The notes under the pieces are model-generated. The model was not told the origin of the DNA and did not search any database. It saw nothing but the letters and a program-made list of their open reading frames with translations. The translations under genes were made by a program, and so were the position numbers. A DNA stretch of 64,000 bases, taken from Symbiodinium natans (lineage: Eukaryota > Sar > Dinophyceae > Suessiales > Symbiodiniaceae). Shown in pieces: positions 12,243 to 24,414 of this stretch; position 1 is the stretch's first letter, and each line of letters starts with the position of its first letter. The DNA lies in the NCBI GenBank assembly GCA_905221605.1, contig CAJNDS010002567.1:33501-97500 (forward strand), written 5' to 3'.

Positions 12243-12988
12243 CAAGTGGTGCAACAAATGCACGAATGCACGGCAAATGGCAAATGACAGGAGAGCGAGC
12301 AACTCGCAATGAGGTTCTTCTGCAACCAGGCGGCCTTCTCATTTTTTCTAATACGTTGCCGCTGCCCTGTCAAGGCTCGCACCAAATGCGATTAACAACA
12401 TTGCATCGAGACTTTCTGCTACTTTCTGTTTTCACGACGCTACAAAACGCGCATCGGGAAGTGTAGAAAGCATTGGTGCTGGTGAAGGTTTGAAGCCTCC
12501 AGTTTCCATTGGCTTCGAGCCCGCCCGCTGTGATTAGCTTACTGTCACTGACGTTGAGCCCTGTTCTTGTTGGTGGGCCCTGACCCATGGGGCCCGCTCT
12601 AAAGAAAAGTTTGCCCGCGCAGTCAGGACCCGACTGGTCTGGGGGAGTCCGGAGCAAGTTGTCTGGATGCCGGCCCTGCTAGAAACCCAAGAAGCCTTGG
12701 CTGAAAGTACCCTGCCCTCAAAGCCTCTGAAAGCCTTTCTGAAGTGCCGCTATGCTTCTGCAAGATGCTAAGCATGTTCTCCCCGCACCTTCCCCAGATG
12801 ATCCCGCGGTTGCCCAGTGTGCAGTTTGGATTGTTCTGCAGGGCTGTGTAAGTCTGACAAGTGCGATCTCTGCCACTGGATTTCAAGCCCTTTTTGTGCC
12901 ACAATACACTGGACAGCCAACATCAACCATCCTCCTGTCGGTGTATGTCGAAAGTGGCCCAACACGCTGGTTTGTCGGTCAAAAGTAG
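12243..12988. other. No secure gene; possible minus-strand exon near 12.65-12.78 kb
   Basis: A minus frame at 12904-12623 contains a helix-like stretch (HSGTSERLSEALRAGYF) that could be an exon. Nothing else is recognisable. Confidence 0.2.
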
Positions 12989-13264
12989 TCACGCAGCCAC
13001 GCCACACATCAAGCATGCAAGCCCGCACTGACCGGCAAGGAAACGGTGTGCATGCATTCTCCGTGCAGATGCCTCTGACAGCAAACGTTGTGCAAACATG
13101 ACCCAGACTTTGTTCAGGCGCTTTTGTTGAGAGCTCGTCGATCTTGCTCGAGGGAAATTTCTGCAGACGTCGGTACTGGGCCTCGCCAGCATCCGCATCG
13201 CGTTGGACGCGATCATCTCGTAGATTCCGGTCACGCTGTGTGCGCCTTCGATGTCATGTCGCAC
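12989..13264 (-). CDS. Unrecognised exon-like frame, 91 codons
   Basis: Open minus frame with an amphipathic, Arg/Met-rich pattern (GIYEMIASNAMRMLARP, then KRLNKVWVMFAQRLL). No family recognised. The strand is supported only by this pattern. Confidence 0.22.
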   Translation of the reverse strand: MRHDIEGAHSVTGIYEMIASNAMRMLARPSTDVCRNFPRARSTSSQQKRLNKVWVMFAQRLLSEASARRMHAHRFLAGQCGLACLMCGVAA

Positions 13265-14604
13265 ACTGTTTCTAGTGGGTCAGAGCTTCCTGTCACGTGG
13301 CGGTTCTAGCTTGGAAATAAGACTCTAGTGTGGACAACGATCGGAGATGGGTGGGGCGTGCTACTGTACGATGTGACCCGGCGGCTGAGAAAGCCTTATG
13401 CGTTCGGTCTCGAAGTCGGCCAGTGGTCCGATCCTGAGCGCTCCCAAAGATGTGGCGTGTCTGAAGACTTTCACGCTGTGGAAGAAGAAGCTGGGACCTG
13501 TACCCGAACCTCTTGTACTTCAAGAAATTCCTGAAACGCAGATTGCAAAAGCTAGGTCTACGAAGCACCGCGTCGACGCATGAAGGGCCGATGTGGACTC
13601 TCCAAGGTTAGCAGTGCGCACATGTGATTATCTTCCTTATGACTCTTGCATGTCGGTTTCTTTCGACTATACCGGACTGGCATGGGGATGTGATGCCATG
13701 ATCATGCGATGCCCGGCGCCTGGCAACAGGCTCACTGCAGCCCATGTCGGTGCAGAGTCTCTCGACCGCATCCTTGTTCCTGGCATCCCTCGGAGTGCAG
13801 TGTGCTATGCACGCGAGCACGCGAGTGCTATGCATCCCCAGTATTCATTGAAGACTACGTCTGCAAGAATGTGTGACGCTTCTGCCTCTCGTTGCGGTTG
13901 AAGGTCACCAAGTCCCGACCTTGCCGCATGTCTCAGCTGGTCTGTTAAATGCCATCGTATGGTGGCCTGGTGGCATCGCACTGCAATCCCATCACACTGC
14001 AATCCCAGAGGCTCATGGCCCGCACCTTAGCGCTCACAGTAGAAGGGAGCAGTGGCCCACAACACACCAAGGAGCGCCTTCCACCGTGCGCAGTCAGAAG
14101 CGTCCCATGGACAGGTGACAAGGGATGCCAAAGGTACTGCAATGTACTGCTCACCCTGGAAATCCGAAGTCAGGGGGCTTCTCAGCGCTGCCTCTGGAGG
14201 TGGGTATACAAGGGGCCAAAGCCGGTGACATAAATCTTTTGGAACTCTTGTGATGCAGGTTTCGTGAAAGAATAAACACGAAGCATTGGTAATCGAAGCC
14301 TTCGTGTCGATGCATAAGTACACGTACTATGTACTTCAAGCTATGTCGAAGTGAGCCAGTGGCTGTGAAGCATGGCTGTCAATGGCTGTCACAGCTGGTT
14401 TCCGAATCTTAGGTGGATGGTATGTTACGGGCATGTTGGCAAAGCGGGCACGGGCCACCTCAATGAGCTCCGGCACCCTTGGCAAACCTCAGCAAACATG
14501 AGCCGTGTCGGGGAGCTCTGTGACACACACGATGATTGCATGAAATACCTGGAGCCCCTGGCTCGCTCTCGCCGGCGTGGCGCAGGTCTCGATCTCATCC
14601 AAAT
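13265..14604. other. No secure gene
   Basis: Overlapping open frames on both strands. At 13398-13583 a plus frame has TLWKKKLGPVPEPLVLQEI, which is protein-like, but a neighbouring frame is equally open. Short direct repeats occur (catcacactgcaatccca near 13980). No domain recognised. Confidence 0.2.
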
Positions 14605-15237
14605 CTACCTGCCAAATCCACTTCCGCACCTTTCTGCACACGTTCCTCTGCAAAGCGCGCTTTCCGACATTCCGTTTCGGGGCCTCCAGGTCCAGGTCAC
14701 CCTGGCATGGGCCTCTGGAGCTTGGGAAGATGCACATCGATCGGCTCTTTTGGGCTTGACATGGCTTGAGTACTGCATTACTGCGTCTTTGCATGTCTTT
14801 GCTGCACCTGGGTCGGTGATGGCAGTGTCGGAGTCAGGCACCGGCGGGGCCTCAGCGTGAAAGGGCCGGAAGACGAGAAAGGATGCTTGTAGGGAGCAGT
14901 CGCTGCCTCTTCCACAGAAGCACATCGCAGGAAGTATCGCTGTTTGCAGTCCATTGCATGGCAGCACGCAGGGCGTGCGAATTGCTTCGATACTAGCTCT
15001 GATACACGGATGGGGTTTTGTGGTTATGGTCGGATGGTGTCCCTCTAGCAACCCGGACGAGTTACCAACAATCTCGCTAAGATCAGCTCTTGGCTCTTGA
15101 GAAGCAATTTGGAAAACAGCAGAACAGCAGTATGCATTGATCAAGCGGCACCTTACTGCTTCGGCAGTTATCGCTTTAAGGCTTTCGTCCTGTGCAGAAC
15201 AGGGAAAGAAGAGGTACATAAGAAACTCATGGCGCAT
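14605..15237 (-). CDS. Unrecognised 210-codon open frame
   Basis: ATG at 15237. The first 75 residues look most like protein (DESLKAITAEAVRCRLINAY, then EPRADLSEIVGNSSGLLEG) and may be a real exon. The remainder is Cys- and Pro-rich, could be intron read-through, and overlaps an open plus frame. No family, signal peptide or membrane span recognised. Confidence 0.3.
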   Translation of the reverse strand: MRHEFLMYLFFPCSAQDESLKAITAEAVRCRLINAYCCSAVFQIASQEPRADLSEIVGNSSGLLEGHHPTITTKPHPCIRASIEAIRTPCVLPCNGLQTAILPAMCFCGRGSDCSLQASFLVFRPFHAEAPPVPDSDTAITDPGAAKTCKDAVMQYSSHVKPKRADRCASSQAPEAHARVTWTWRPRNGMSESALCRGTCAERCGSGFGR

Positions 15238-15317
15238 CCATGTACTTGCATCATGCGCTAGCTCTCTAAATCCTCAAGATATATTAGCCTGGAAGGGACG
15301 ATAAGAGATGACTACCC

Positions 15318-16468
15318 ATGCAATCATCCCCTGTCACTTCGAGCTCTTCTCTTATGTTGGCGAAGAACTCTCCCTGGCCCCCAACTTGGGTCACCCTTGC
15401 CTTCTCCGCGACACTGTGCGCAGGAGAGTTCTCTTCCTATCAAGGCACATATGCACCCGTACCAAGCCATCGCAACTCACGATGGCAAGTCATTAACATG
15501 CCACCGCCTGCGAAGCATCTCCTCCAAGCAGCCAAAGGCGGCGCATCAACTGAGCACAGGCATCACAGATTATCACAACATGCCACTGTGCTACCGGGGC
15601 TTCACAGAACATGGGATCCACAGAGCCGGTCGGACACTGCCTGCCTCCCTGCACCCCCTTTTCATGCGGCCCCCCTTTCCCCCCCCCCCCTCTCCACCTT
15701 AAGAAGACTTGTAGTGTTTCGTGTCAACCCCCTAAGTGATTGTGCCAAGGTCTCTGAGAAGGGAAAAGGACAGGGTGAGAGCTGGGCAGCTGACCTTCTG
15801 CTGAAGTTCGTGTCCGGCCATCATCTTCCCCCGCTTCGACAGCCCTACAGGAAACCCTGGCCAGTTGAACATGCATCGTTTGCCTAAAGTGCAACCCCCC
15901 TAGTTCAACAGGGGCATGGCAAACCTACACGGAGGTCATAAAGTGTCTTCTAAAATTACGGGATATTACGGGGTTGTTATCTTCCTATGACATCTTGCAA
16001 CAAAGGCGATTCGAGGCTTTGAGCCGCAGTTCTGAACAGCCTGAGGTTCGATTGGCTGAGCACAAAGCAGCACCCGAGAGAGCCCAGGTCCCTAGAGCCT
16101 TACCACAAGTTCCCCAAAGGATTGGGGACATGAAGCTGTGGAAGGCGGGCTCCCCCCCAAGAAACAAAACTGGAGATTAAAAAGGATGGGGTGAAGAGGA
16201 CTGAAGAGCTCCGGAGATGGAAGCGAGTGAGAGCTCCATAGGTCGTAGGCGAAAGAGCACAAGACCGAGAGGCAGTGCAGGGTTGCTCCACGCGGCCATG
16301 CCGGCGCCGTACTACAGCACTCTTTGGCACCTCCCCAACCGCCCAACCGGTGCAATAACTTGCCAGATGAAGGTCGGCATGCGTGGCGGAGCAGTGCTGA
16401 ATGAGCAGGAACACACAATGGATCCGAACGTGAACATCTTTAGGTCTCTGTCCCATGCGGGAAGTTGA
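15318..16468 (+). CDS. Possible plus-strand exons of unknown function
   Basis: Three consecutive plus frames: 15318-15887 (ATG start, Ser/Pro-rich); 15974-16180 (FEALSRSSEQPEVRLAEHKA, Pro/Gln-rich); and 16217-16468 (MEASESSIGRRRKSTRPRG, ending NEQEHTMDPNVNIFRSLSHA). The last two read like protein. Minus frames are open too, so the strand is uncertain. A poly-C run (15679-15690) interrupts the first frame's context. Confidence 0.2.
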
Positions 16469-17882
16469 AAATTTATAGTCCAATGGACGGTTCGAGCAGC
16501 AACTAATGCATATGCGACCTGGCTGATCATGCAATAACCTTTGTACAACAACTGCCCCAACAATTCACGACTTCCGAACAGAGTGCCAGGTCTGCTGAAA
16601 ATCAGTTTCATGTGCAACCTCTGTGCCAATGAAACTCCTCGATGCAGTTTAACCAGACACGGATCAGTAGGTCAGCTTGAAAGTGTCGATCGCAATCTTA
16701 TAGTCGTCACCTTGGGCAACAAACGAGCTTGAAGACATGCTTCAGGGCTAACCAATGTTAGAAAGCACTCGGCCAAAGAAGCACGTCTGTGGTCTAGTCA
16801 TTTCCCTAGCCATCGTCTGCAATATGCTCCACGTGATTATGGTACCAAATGTGCACACTATGCTTCGGAAGCCCTGCATGGGGCCGGCACCACGGACCGG
16901 CCACCTGTGGAAGGGCGGCTCAAGTCATCACGAAGCTGACAAGCATGCGCAGGGCTTCGCCTGTTCTCCTCTGAGGCAATGGTCAGCACGAATTGCTTTT
17001 TTCTGGCCACGACTACCGCAGCCTGCCGGTTGGTTGAAAATGGGTTGACGCCCGCATCCGATGCTTGACACTGCAGCAACTTCTACAGCAACAGCCACCA
17101 ACAGAACAGCAACGAGCTAGATGCGAGCCTTGCAGTGAAGTTGAAACTTCTTCCTGCGGAGCTGCCTTACGCGACTTTCACGCACTTGGTGAAGCTTGCC
17201 AGGTTCATAGGTTCATGCTTTGCCCTCCTGCCCTGCCCTGCCTCGCCATGGCATCGTCAAACTTCCACTGATAAGCGTACCTGAGACAGCCAGAGCTCAC
17301 ACCTTTACAGGGACTCCACGGCTGTGGCTATAGCGTTGTGGAGTCTCACACTCTGCGGCCGAAGAGCTCAACATAGTCGACGCGGTGACCAAGCTCATCT
17401 TGCTTGGAGGACACGGAGATGATCTCCTCAGAATATCCCAACACACAGCCATCAACAGCCCACTCGATTCACAGTTCTAGTGGCGAAAGAACACTGTCCT
17501 GAGGGGCCCCTTCTGGGACAACATCCTTCAGCAGCTTCTCGGCCACCTCACCAAGGCCGAGACTTGATTCGACTGCCCCAAGGCTCACCATGCTCTCTGA
17601 CTCCAGAGCGCCTGACTTGAAAATCCCTGAAGACTCTGAAGACTGTTTGGCCTTTTTCTGATCCTATCTGCAGCTGTCTTTCAGCACACAGCTAGCTGCG
17701 TGCTCAGCATTGCTAAGCATTTCCAGGCCGACGGTGCTGCCACACTTTGGTAAGGCAGGAGAGGCCCATGGTGAAGGCAGATGCGCGTCACCGCCAGGTG
17801 AGGGGAGCCACGATTTGCCCGCCCTGTGTTCGGATGCCCCTCATCAGCTGCAAGGGTTCCGACTGCCTCCGAGACTCGAATC
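16469..17882. other. No gene recognised
   Basis: Only short frames. A CAG/CAA-rich stretch (about 17070-17105, acagcaacagccaccaacag) is simple sequence. Confidence 0.3.
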
Positions 17883-18406
17883 ATGGCTGCGCCCAAGAGA
17901 GTGCAGATACTTTCAGAAGCTGATGACGATGTAATAACTGGGCGTGCACAATGGAGCTTTCGATCTTCAGGCGAGGAGCAGCTTCCAGATAAAGGTACGT
18001 CCTGTCAGGCTTTGCACAAGCAGACGTTGGGTTCCACCTGGGCCTGTCTGTCATTGCTGCAAAACCTTCGAACGTCCTGGGGGAAATGAAGCCAGATCCC
18101 CGGGCAACAGAGTTACTGCCTCGCCACCCTGTCGGGAATCCAGCCCGCACTCGAGCATGTGGATGCTGCTCTGAACCATCGGTCGCCCCAAAAGTATCGA
18201 AACAGCTATTGCAGCAGAAAGAGGATGCAAGTCCCAAGATGTCCCAAGACTGCCTCCGGAGTCACTGTGGCCGATCCAGACAGGACAAAGACCTCCGGCG
18301 CCGAGGCACATTCCACAAAGAGCTGTCAGTCGGGCCAAGAGATCAAGGCAAAAAGTCAAAAAGGTATAAAAAGGTCAAGGAAGGCACCGTCTCAGGATCT
18401 GCGTAG
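17883..18406 (+). CDS. Predicted two-exon gene for a small basic protein (135 aa)
   Basis: Exon 1 is 17883-17994. Its ATG has A at -3 and G at +4, and it encodes MAAPKRVQILSEADDDVIT and a Ser/Glu-rich tail. A GT donor (aaag|gtacgt) at 17995 and an AG acceptor ending at 18110 bound a 116-bp intron whose phase joins exactly to exon 2, 18111-18406, ending in TAG. Exon 2 contains KVSKQLLQQKEDASPKM and a Lys-rich C-terminus (GKKSKRYKKVKEG), suggesting nucleic-acid binding or nuclear targeting (inference). A second plus frame over exon 2 (to 18410) is also open, so frame choice rests on splice phase. No family recognised. Confidence 0.42.
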
Positions 18407-18410
18407 GTAA

Positions 18411-19483
18411 CCTTAGATGCACAAGCAGGACCTGTACACCCGGCCGGGAAAGGCGGCTCAAAGAGTGTAAACCGTGTAAACCCCAATGAACTCAATTTTA
18501 CGGTTGCACCCTGAAGTTGTCGAAGGCGACCCTGTGTGACATGACTCCCTCAAGCACCGCCGCCCGCGGCAGGGTTTGCATATGGCCATATACACGTTAC
18601 ACATGTGAACGCCGTTCCCCAGAGGCCCTGTGTTGGATTCGTGCAAATCAGTGCACGCAGCCCTAGTCCCACACTCCCGAGTTAGCAAGTGGAGTGGAGG
18701 GGTCTGGACAGCTGAGACTTGGTCGATGTAATGAGGACAATACTTGGCCTTTACTGCGTGTTTTTACAAGGACGATACTTCCGATCATAGTTGAAGCGTA
18801 TCTTTCTCAACAGTGAGAGGACGAGAATCGCGACACAAAACAGCGATGCACATCTGAATCATGTAAACACAAGAAAAGACGCCTCAAACAAAACATACGT
18901 TTACGCCATGTCAGAAGAGGACGCATTTCCCAATTGAGTGAAAGTAGTGATTGGCCCTTTCCGCACATCCAGCCCTTCAACACACGGCGTTGCACACCGC
19001 ACACCACACCAGCATCGCTGTCGGGAAGCCGGCCATGTTTCTGCAAGTCCTGCGTCGCTTTGCCAAGAGGCCCATCGGGAAGTGCCCAGTTCCTCCTGCA
19101 AAGCCAGTACAGAGCAGAACTTACGAACGTTTAGGCAGCAGCTGTGCACGCGGCATCCCAGCCAACATCAGTTCGAATACAAAAGCACCGCCAGCGGCAC
19201 CTGTCTCTGTTGGGAGATTTGCCTCTCCACCAGAATGCCTGGGACTGAAACAGCAGAGCAGCCACACGCAAACTAGTCACTTGTGTAGGGCACTGTTGGG
19301 CCCCTGCCCTCAGCGCCCCCTCCGCCTCCACCCCTTCGTGAGACCAGCGGCCTGAACGGCAGTGGCAGGGAGGAACCAAGAGCCACACAAAAAGGCTGAA
19401 CCAGAGCCCTACAGTATCATTCGAGCTCGCAAGCCCGAAAGCCTCAACCACCGACACGAATCGTGAACCCCCGTTCCCTCGTC
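18411..19483. other. No secure gene
   Basis: A plus frame at 18951-19355 has a basic stretch (FLQVLRRFAKRPIGKCPVPP) that could be an exon. Minus frames overlap it. Nothing else is recognised. Confidence 0.2.
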
Positions 19484-19708
19484 ATGTCCTCTCCACGTAC
19501 ACTGCAACTCTTGGAGCGCCTGACGGACAGGTTGAGCACCCTGCCAAGAACGAACGCCTGCAGCGCGCACGTTGCGCGGGATGTGCACGGGATATCACGG
19601 GATGTGCAGGAGTTAGGGGAAGTTGGTGAATCCCCAAACAGGAGAGCTGTATGCAGTTCCCCGCTGAGCCACATACTGCCTCGCTGCGAGCTGCAAATGC
19701 CTCGGTAG
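19484..19708 (+). CDS. Unrecognised exon-like frame, 74 codons
   Basis: ATG at 19484 with G at -3 (the frame opens earlier only with GTG). It encodes a helical start, MSSPRTLQLLERLTDRLSTL, then HVARDVHGISRDVQELGE. No family recognised. A downstream plus frame (19651-19848) could be a continuation. Confidence 0.3.
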   Translation: MSSPRTLQLLERLTDRLSTLPRTNACSAHVARDVHGISRDVQELGEVGESPNRRAVCSSPLSHILPRCELQMPR

Positions 19709-20502
19709 TTGGGGAGTTCTTCCTGGAGTTTTGGCTTTGGTGTTTGCCAGCCATGACACCAACAGCAATCACCTTAGCCCTGGGAGCCCCCACCACTGAC
19801 AGCCAGAAGAGACAGGTCACAGCTCGGCCTGGTTCTCAGCAGGCTTGACTCAAGTCGCTCTCTAAATTATGAGAGTTTTTTGTTGCTTTACGGTGCCACA
19901 AGAGACCCCCAAAAGAAAGCATGACTTGGCCATTTGTTCATGTTCTCCAAATGCTCCAGAGTACTGAAGCAAACTGCAGCATTCTCTCGCTTGCACTGTG
20001 CCCCTTCATCCGGCGCCTCGGATCAGGCCTAGACGTCGAGGAGCCCGTGCCATAGCCACAACACTTGAGGTGTTCTTGTTTTCTTTCCAAGCTAGCCAGC
20101 TGCGGCGATAGCAAGTGCAAGTACCGATGCAATGTTGCGGCCCTGACAGAACATTGTTCGCTGATGTGCATGCCCACATCCAGCTGAGGTGCTCGTCATT
20201 GTACTCGTCGACTTTTGAGCCAACTCTACAGCTCGCCCGGCTCGCATATGCTTGTAGTCCGAGAGAGCCGCACTACATCGGCGGCTGGGTCTCCATACTC
20301 CAAAGTGAATCAGATCGTGTAAATGAAAAGAAACTTGCTCTCAGCTGCCTCAGTTGTGAAATCTTAAATACTGACTGAAATGACGATCGTACTATCGCAG
20401 TCATCCCGACCTCCTGCGGCGAACCGACGTCATCCAGGCTGTTGCGCTGCGTGGGGACGATCTGCAACGAAGAAGCCAGCAAAGATCATACAGACACTTT
20501 AC
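19709..20502. other. No secure gene; possible exons on either strand
   Basis: A plus frame 20115-20378 (REPHYIGGWVSILQSESDRV) and a minus frame 20482-20273 (LQIVPTQRNSLDDVGSPQEV) overlap and both look protein-like. The minus one would lie just downstream of the better-supported minus exon at 20.5-20.7 kb. Confidence 0.2.
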
Positions 20503-20717
20503 AAGAAGGGGCCGCCTTAACGCCGATGTACTCGAGAGGCTCGAGGATGTCTCGGTAAAAGACATCGTAGCCCTTAAGGGTGGACCTTGGCACAGGCCCC
20601 CTTAGCTTGCATCTTGCCGTGGTACAACCATCATTGCGCCCATTGACGCTTTGGGCTGTGGGCTTCTGCGGGCCAGTGGGAAACGTAAACTCGTAGCCCT
20701 GGTTGGTATCCACCCAC
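20503..20717 (-). CDS. Internal exon of an unrecognised minus-strand gene
   Basis: The acceptor CCACAG|GTGGG at 20718 and the GT donor at 20502 frame an open 215-bp exon. It encodes [20 protein letters not shown], then a Cys-containing loop and [20 protein letters not shown]. The mix of aromatic, Gly and charged residues is strongly protein-like, but I do not recognise the family. Flanking exons are not placed. Confidence 0.45.
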
Positions 20718-22499
20718 CTGTGGCCGAGAGCAGAAGTAGGTCAACGCGCCTCCACAATCCAACGACAAGTTCATTCCCACTTTGACAGCAGCTGCCCTGT
20801 AGGAGGGGGGCGTCTCGGCTAGCGCCGGCGTGGCGGTCAGGGCAGTGCTTAGCCCAAGACCTTGCTAAACACAGCATGCACTTTGCAATGGATTTGAGAT
20901 CCCGATCAACGGAAACTGCGTGATATGTGTGATGTGGATTGTTCAGTCTGTATGCGAGTGGCTACAGTAGGAGCTGCCTTAAACCTGCCCTGCCTGTCAG
21001 CAACTGGCGCCGTGGGACCTCCTTGGCTTCCTCGGGTCCCCTGGCTTGAAACAATGCTGAAACAATGCTGCAAAAAGCCCCCAGAAAGCGGAGGGTCGAC
21101 GCCCAAAGCGAACCTGGTGGAGGCGAAGGCTGCACCAGCTCGGAGTGCCACCAGCAGACCTGGCACAGAAGAAGCTCGTGAGCATGATCTCGGAAGCAAT
21201 TTGCTTTCAAAAGTGGTCAGTGGATCTCAGTGGGTGTGCAAATGCGCAGCACGTCCAACTTCAGTAGGAGCGACCCAGCGAAACCAGGAGAACGCAAGCA
21301 CGGTGAGCGCGCCTGACCGGCCCAGAGTGCCCCAGAGTGCCCCAGGGTGCGCGCAGAGTGCGCAGAGTGTTCAAGGCCGCCCCTTATACGCTTTTGTCAT
21401 TCTTTGCCTGCGACCGTTTTATGCGGTGGGAAAACAAAAAACTGCAGTGCTCTTGAGGACTAGCTGCGCGGATTATGGAGGCACCTGTCGCGGCATCGGA
21501 CACTGCCAAAAAAGTTCTGCGTGAGTGGGCCTCTCGCCCCTGGGCGATGTGGGCATGACCTTCGGAGCGTGATGAGCCCAGATCATACTAACAAGCAACA
21601 TGCAAGACAACGTAAGGCAACGTGGCTTGAGAAGCAAAGACATGTCTTGAGAATGCATTGCCTCCTCTGCTGGGCCCAAGCAAACCTCCACAACTGGTCG
21701 AGCCAAGGCTGGCTTCATCAATCTCGGCCGGATTTGCCGTGTGCATGTGCAAGCCAAGCCCTCTTTGCTGGCAAAAAAGATCCATAGGAATCTTACGGCT
21801 CGGACCTCGACGACTTGTTCGTGACCGCTCGAGTCCCGTCTACAGGCTGTCATGTTGTAGCCGAAAATTAAGCAAAGTGAGACGGTGGGGCCCTTTGCGC
21901 GCTGCAAAGCTGCTTATTGAGAAGTGGCTTTTGCAGCCTCTGCCAGCTTCGTGAGACGAAAAGAGTGAACGACTGAACAAGTACTGGAAAAAAACAATGC
22001 CGCGAGGACTTGCTGGCAGGGCTGCATGCCAACTTGAAGTGTGCATTAACACATTGACATGAGGTCCGCGCTGCTGTTCAGCAGGAATCAGAGGAGATCA
22101 CAATCAACTATTGCAGCAACCATTCAACTATCAGTAACTGGTCGGATCAAAGGGTCTGATTCAAAAAGGTCATTTCTTCAGGACCATCCCGCCCAAAAGG
22201 GGATATCCGGGGTATCCATTGCGGGAGCAGGTTTTCCAGAAGAACACCCCCAAAGCCCTCGACATCCGCTGAGGCCTCGCCAGATTTGCCTTTCTTCCTG
22301 TTTTATGGCTTTTTTGCCCACACCCCTGCCCTTTTTCCTCCCCCAACAGTACATCCATTCCCTGACCCTGCACTTCCGCCCAGCCCTCCAGAGAGCTAAC
22401 ATGGAAGTGGCGACCTTGCCTCGCCCCTGGCGTGGCCACAGGCCCCGGCCGAGGCGGGTCGCATAGCAATAACATGTCAAAGTTAAAACACATGTTTTG
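20718..22499. other. No secure gene
   Basis: A 199-codon plus frame (20925-21524) and overlapping frames on both strands at 21.5-22.05 kb are open but show no domain. A short tandem gagtgccccagagtgcccca occurs near 21325. Confidence 0.2.
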
Positions 22500-22502
22500 G
22501 AG

Positions 22503-22577
22503 CCCCCCCCCCCCCCAAAATGTTGGGGGGGGGGGGGGGGTGGTGGGGCGGGTGGGCGGGGGTGGGTGGGGTGAGGG
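22503..22577. repeat. Poly-C / poly-G inverted homopolymers with G-rich tail
   Basis: A run of 14 C (22503-22516) is followed after 8 bases by a run of 16 G (22525-22540) and a further G-rich stretch (tggtggggcgggtgggcggg). The two runs can pair as a hairpin, and the G-rich strand can form G-quadruplex. Confidence 0.85.
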
Positions 22578-24414
22578 CCCCTATCCCTGGTCCTGATGCA
22601 CCGTTTGCTCCCGGACACTTGTCGGCCAGGGGGGGTACCATTTCAGGCCAAAAAGTGCAAAATAAAGGGGCGCAAACCTGTCCACAGGCTGTGGGGGGGC
22701 ATTAGAGGTGGGGTGCCTGCTTTGTGCTACCCACCTACGGCCCAAGGCCTCAGCGGATTTTAACGCTACGCGACCCGCCTCGGCCTGAGCTTCTGTAACA
22801 TACAGGGGGCCCCAATGAAGGCCCAGAACCGGGGGGGAAAGGCGGGGGTACTGGAGGCGTTTTGAAGTCTGCAGTTCCGCAATGCTTTTTCTGGCTACGC
22901 TGCCCTGAGCTTCCACCTTACACTGCATGGCCTGACCTTGAGTCTCTGCAGTGCTTCTTGTGGCTGCGGCGCTCTGATCTCCAAGCGCGTTGGGCCGAAT
23001 TGCAAAGGACCGGTGGCTCAAGGGTTGTAAGGACTCAAATGATTAAGCTGCAGTAAGGGACTTTGGGTTTCTCAGCCACTACAAAAACATCAAAACCACC
23101 CCCTCTCCCGCTCCCTCCAAAAGGCTCAGTAAGTAGGTTAAGTCATTTAAGTCACGATTAGTGATGAATTAAGTGGTTTTATGAGTTTGAGTCAGTGGAA
23201 CACCGCGATTCCTTGCCACTTCTCTTGCAGAATCGGTGGCCAAATAAATTGCTCCTGATCTACCCCTTTACGGAGCGACCCCCCCCCCCCCCTTCTCCGT
23301 GTTTCTTCGGGGCTGTTTTGTCTTCTGGGTTATCAAACCTGGGATTATTATTGGCAGATTGGCAAGCAATGCAAAAATGACGGATAAACTCGCATAGGCT
23401 GCTGAACGGCATGATCGCGGACTCTCTTTACATATCTTACACCAGCCGCCATTAGAGGCTGCATCAAACTTACAGAGCCAGGTCATGGCACGATTTCAGG
23501 CCATCCCGCCGTCTTCAGCATCCGGGCGCCTTGCACGTACAGGGACGGCACTCAACGGCATCGCATGAACAGACGGAGGATGGACAAACCGCCTCATTCC
23601 GTGCTTCACTTCCGGAAGAGACCTCGGAGGCCACTCAGCTTGCACAGATTTGTACACTGTGGACATCACTTCGCAGTGCAGTCGCAGTCCTCAGTGACCT
23701 CAGGCACCCACCAGGTCTGGTCTTCCGAGGATGCTGAGTCCTCCTCGCCGGGTTGCCTGGATGCAACAGCTTCTCTGCGAAGGTTCGCAAAAATGGAGCC
23801 ATATGGCACTCAGGAAGCGAGAGCAGAATGCCACAGGGTTTTGCGAGCGTCTGAACACATAGGAACACATCTGAACAGGGTTGAGACCGACTCGGGTCGA
23901 AGAAGCCGAGGCCAACCGTGAAAGTTTCCTTAACACCTGGTGGCCTCTGCAACACCCATTGGCCGGAGATGTGGTCGTACGAGAACCTGTTGAGCATCGG
24001 CAGGAGGGACGTGCATACGAAGCAAGAGCAGATGCTCACATGTGTGGCTGGGCGAGTGGCTGGCTCGTGTCGCCAAGGTTCCTCAGTCCACAGCTGAGAC
24101 GACAGACTTGTAGTGTAGGATGAACACAACAGCAACTCCAACAGTCTGTGAACCAGTTGTGAGCAGAGGCTCGTCTTCTTCTCGCCTAAGACACGATTGG
24201 CCAGCCATTGGACGCTGCGAAGCAAAGGCCTCTGTCTGTGCAGTGGTCACCCCTTCCATATCCTTGCATTCCCTTCTGCAGTATGCCGCCAGTATGCCCC
24301 TCCGCACGCCTCGCAGCTCTCACCACAACAAGAGCCAAGGAAGGCGAATCGTCCTATGAGCAACAAACGGCGAGGACATAGTATATACATCTTCTTGACA
24401 TTCAAAGTCCATGG
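22578..24414. other. No secure gene; open minus frames
   Basis: Minus frame 23021-22581 has a helical Ala/Gln-rich stretch (TQGQAMQCKVEAQGSVARKS), and minus frame 24225-23635 is open for 196 codons with no recognisable pattern. Poly-C runs lie at 23280-23293 and in the GC-rich 22.6-22.8 kb segment. Confidence 0.2.
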
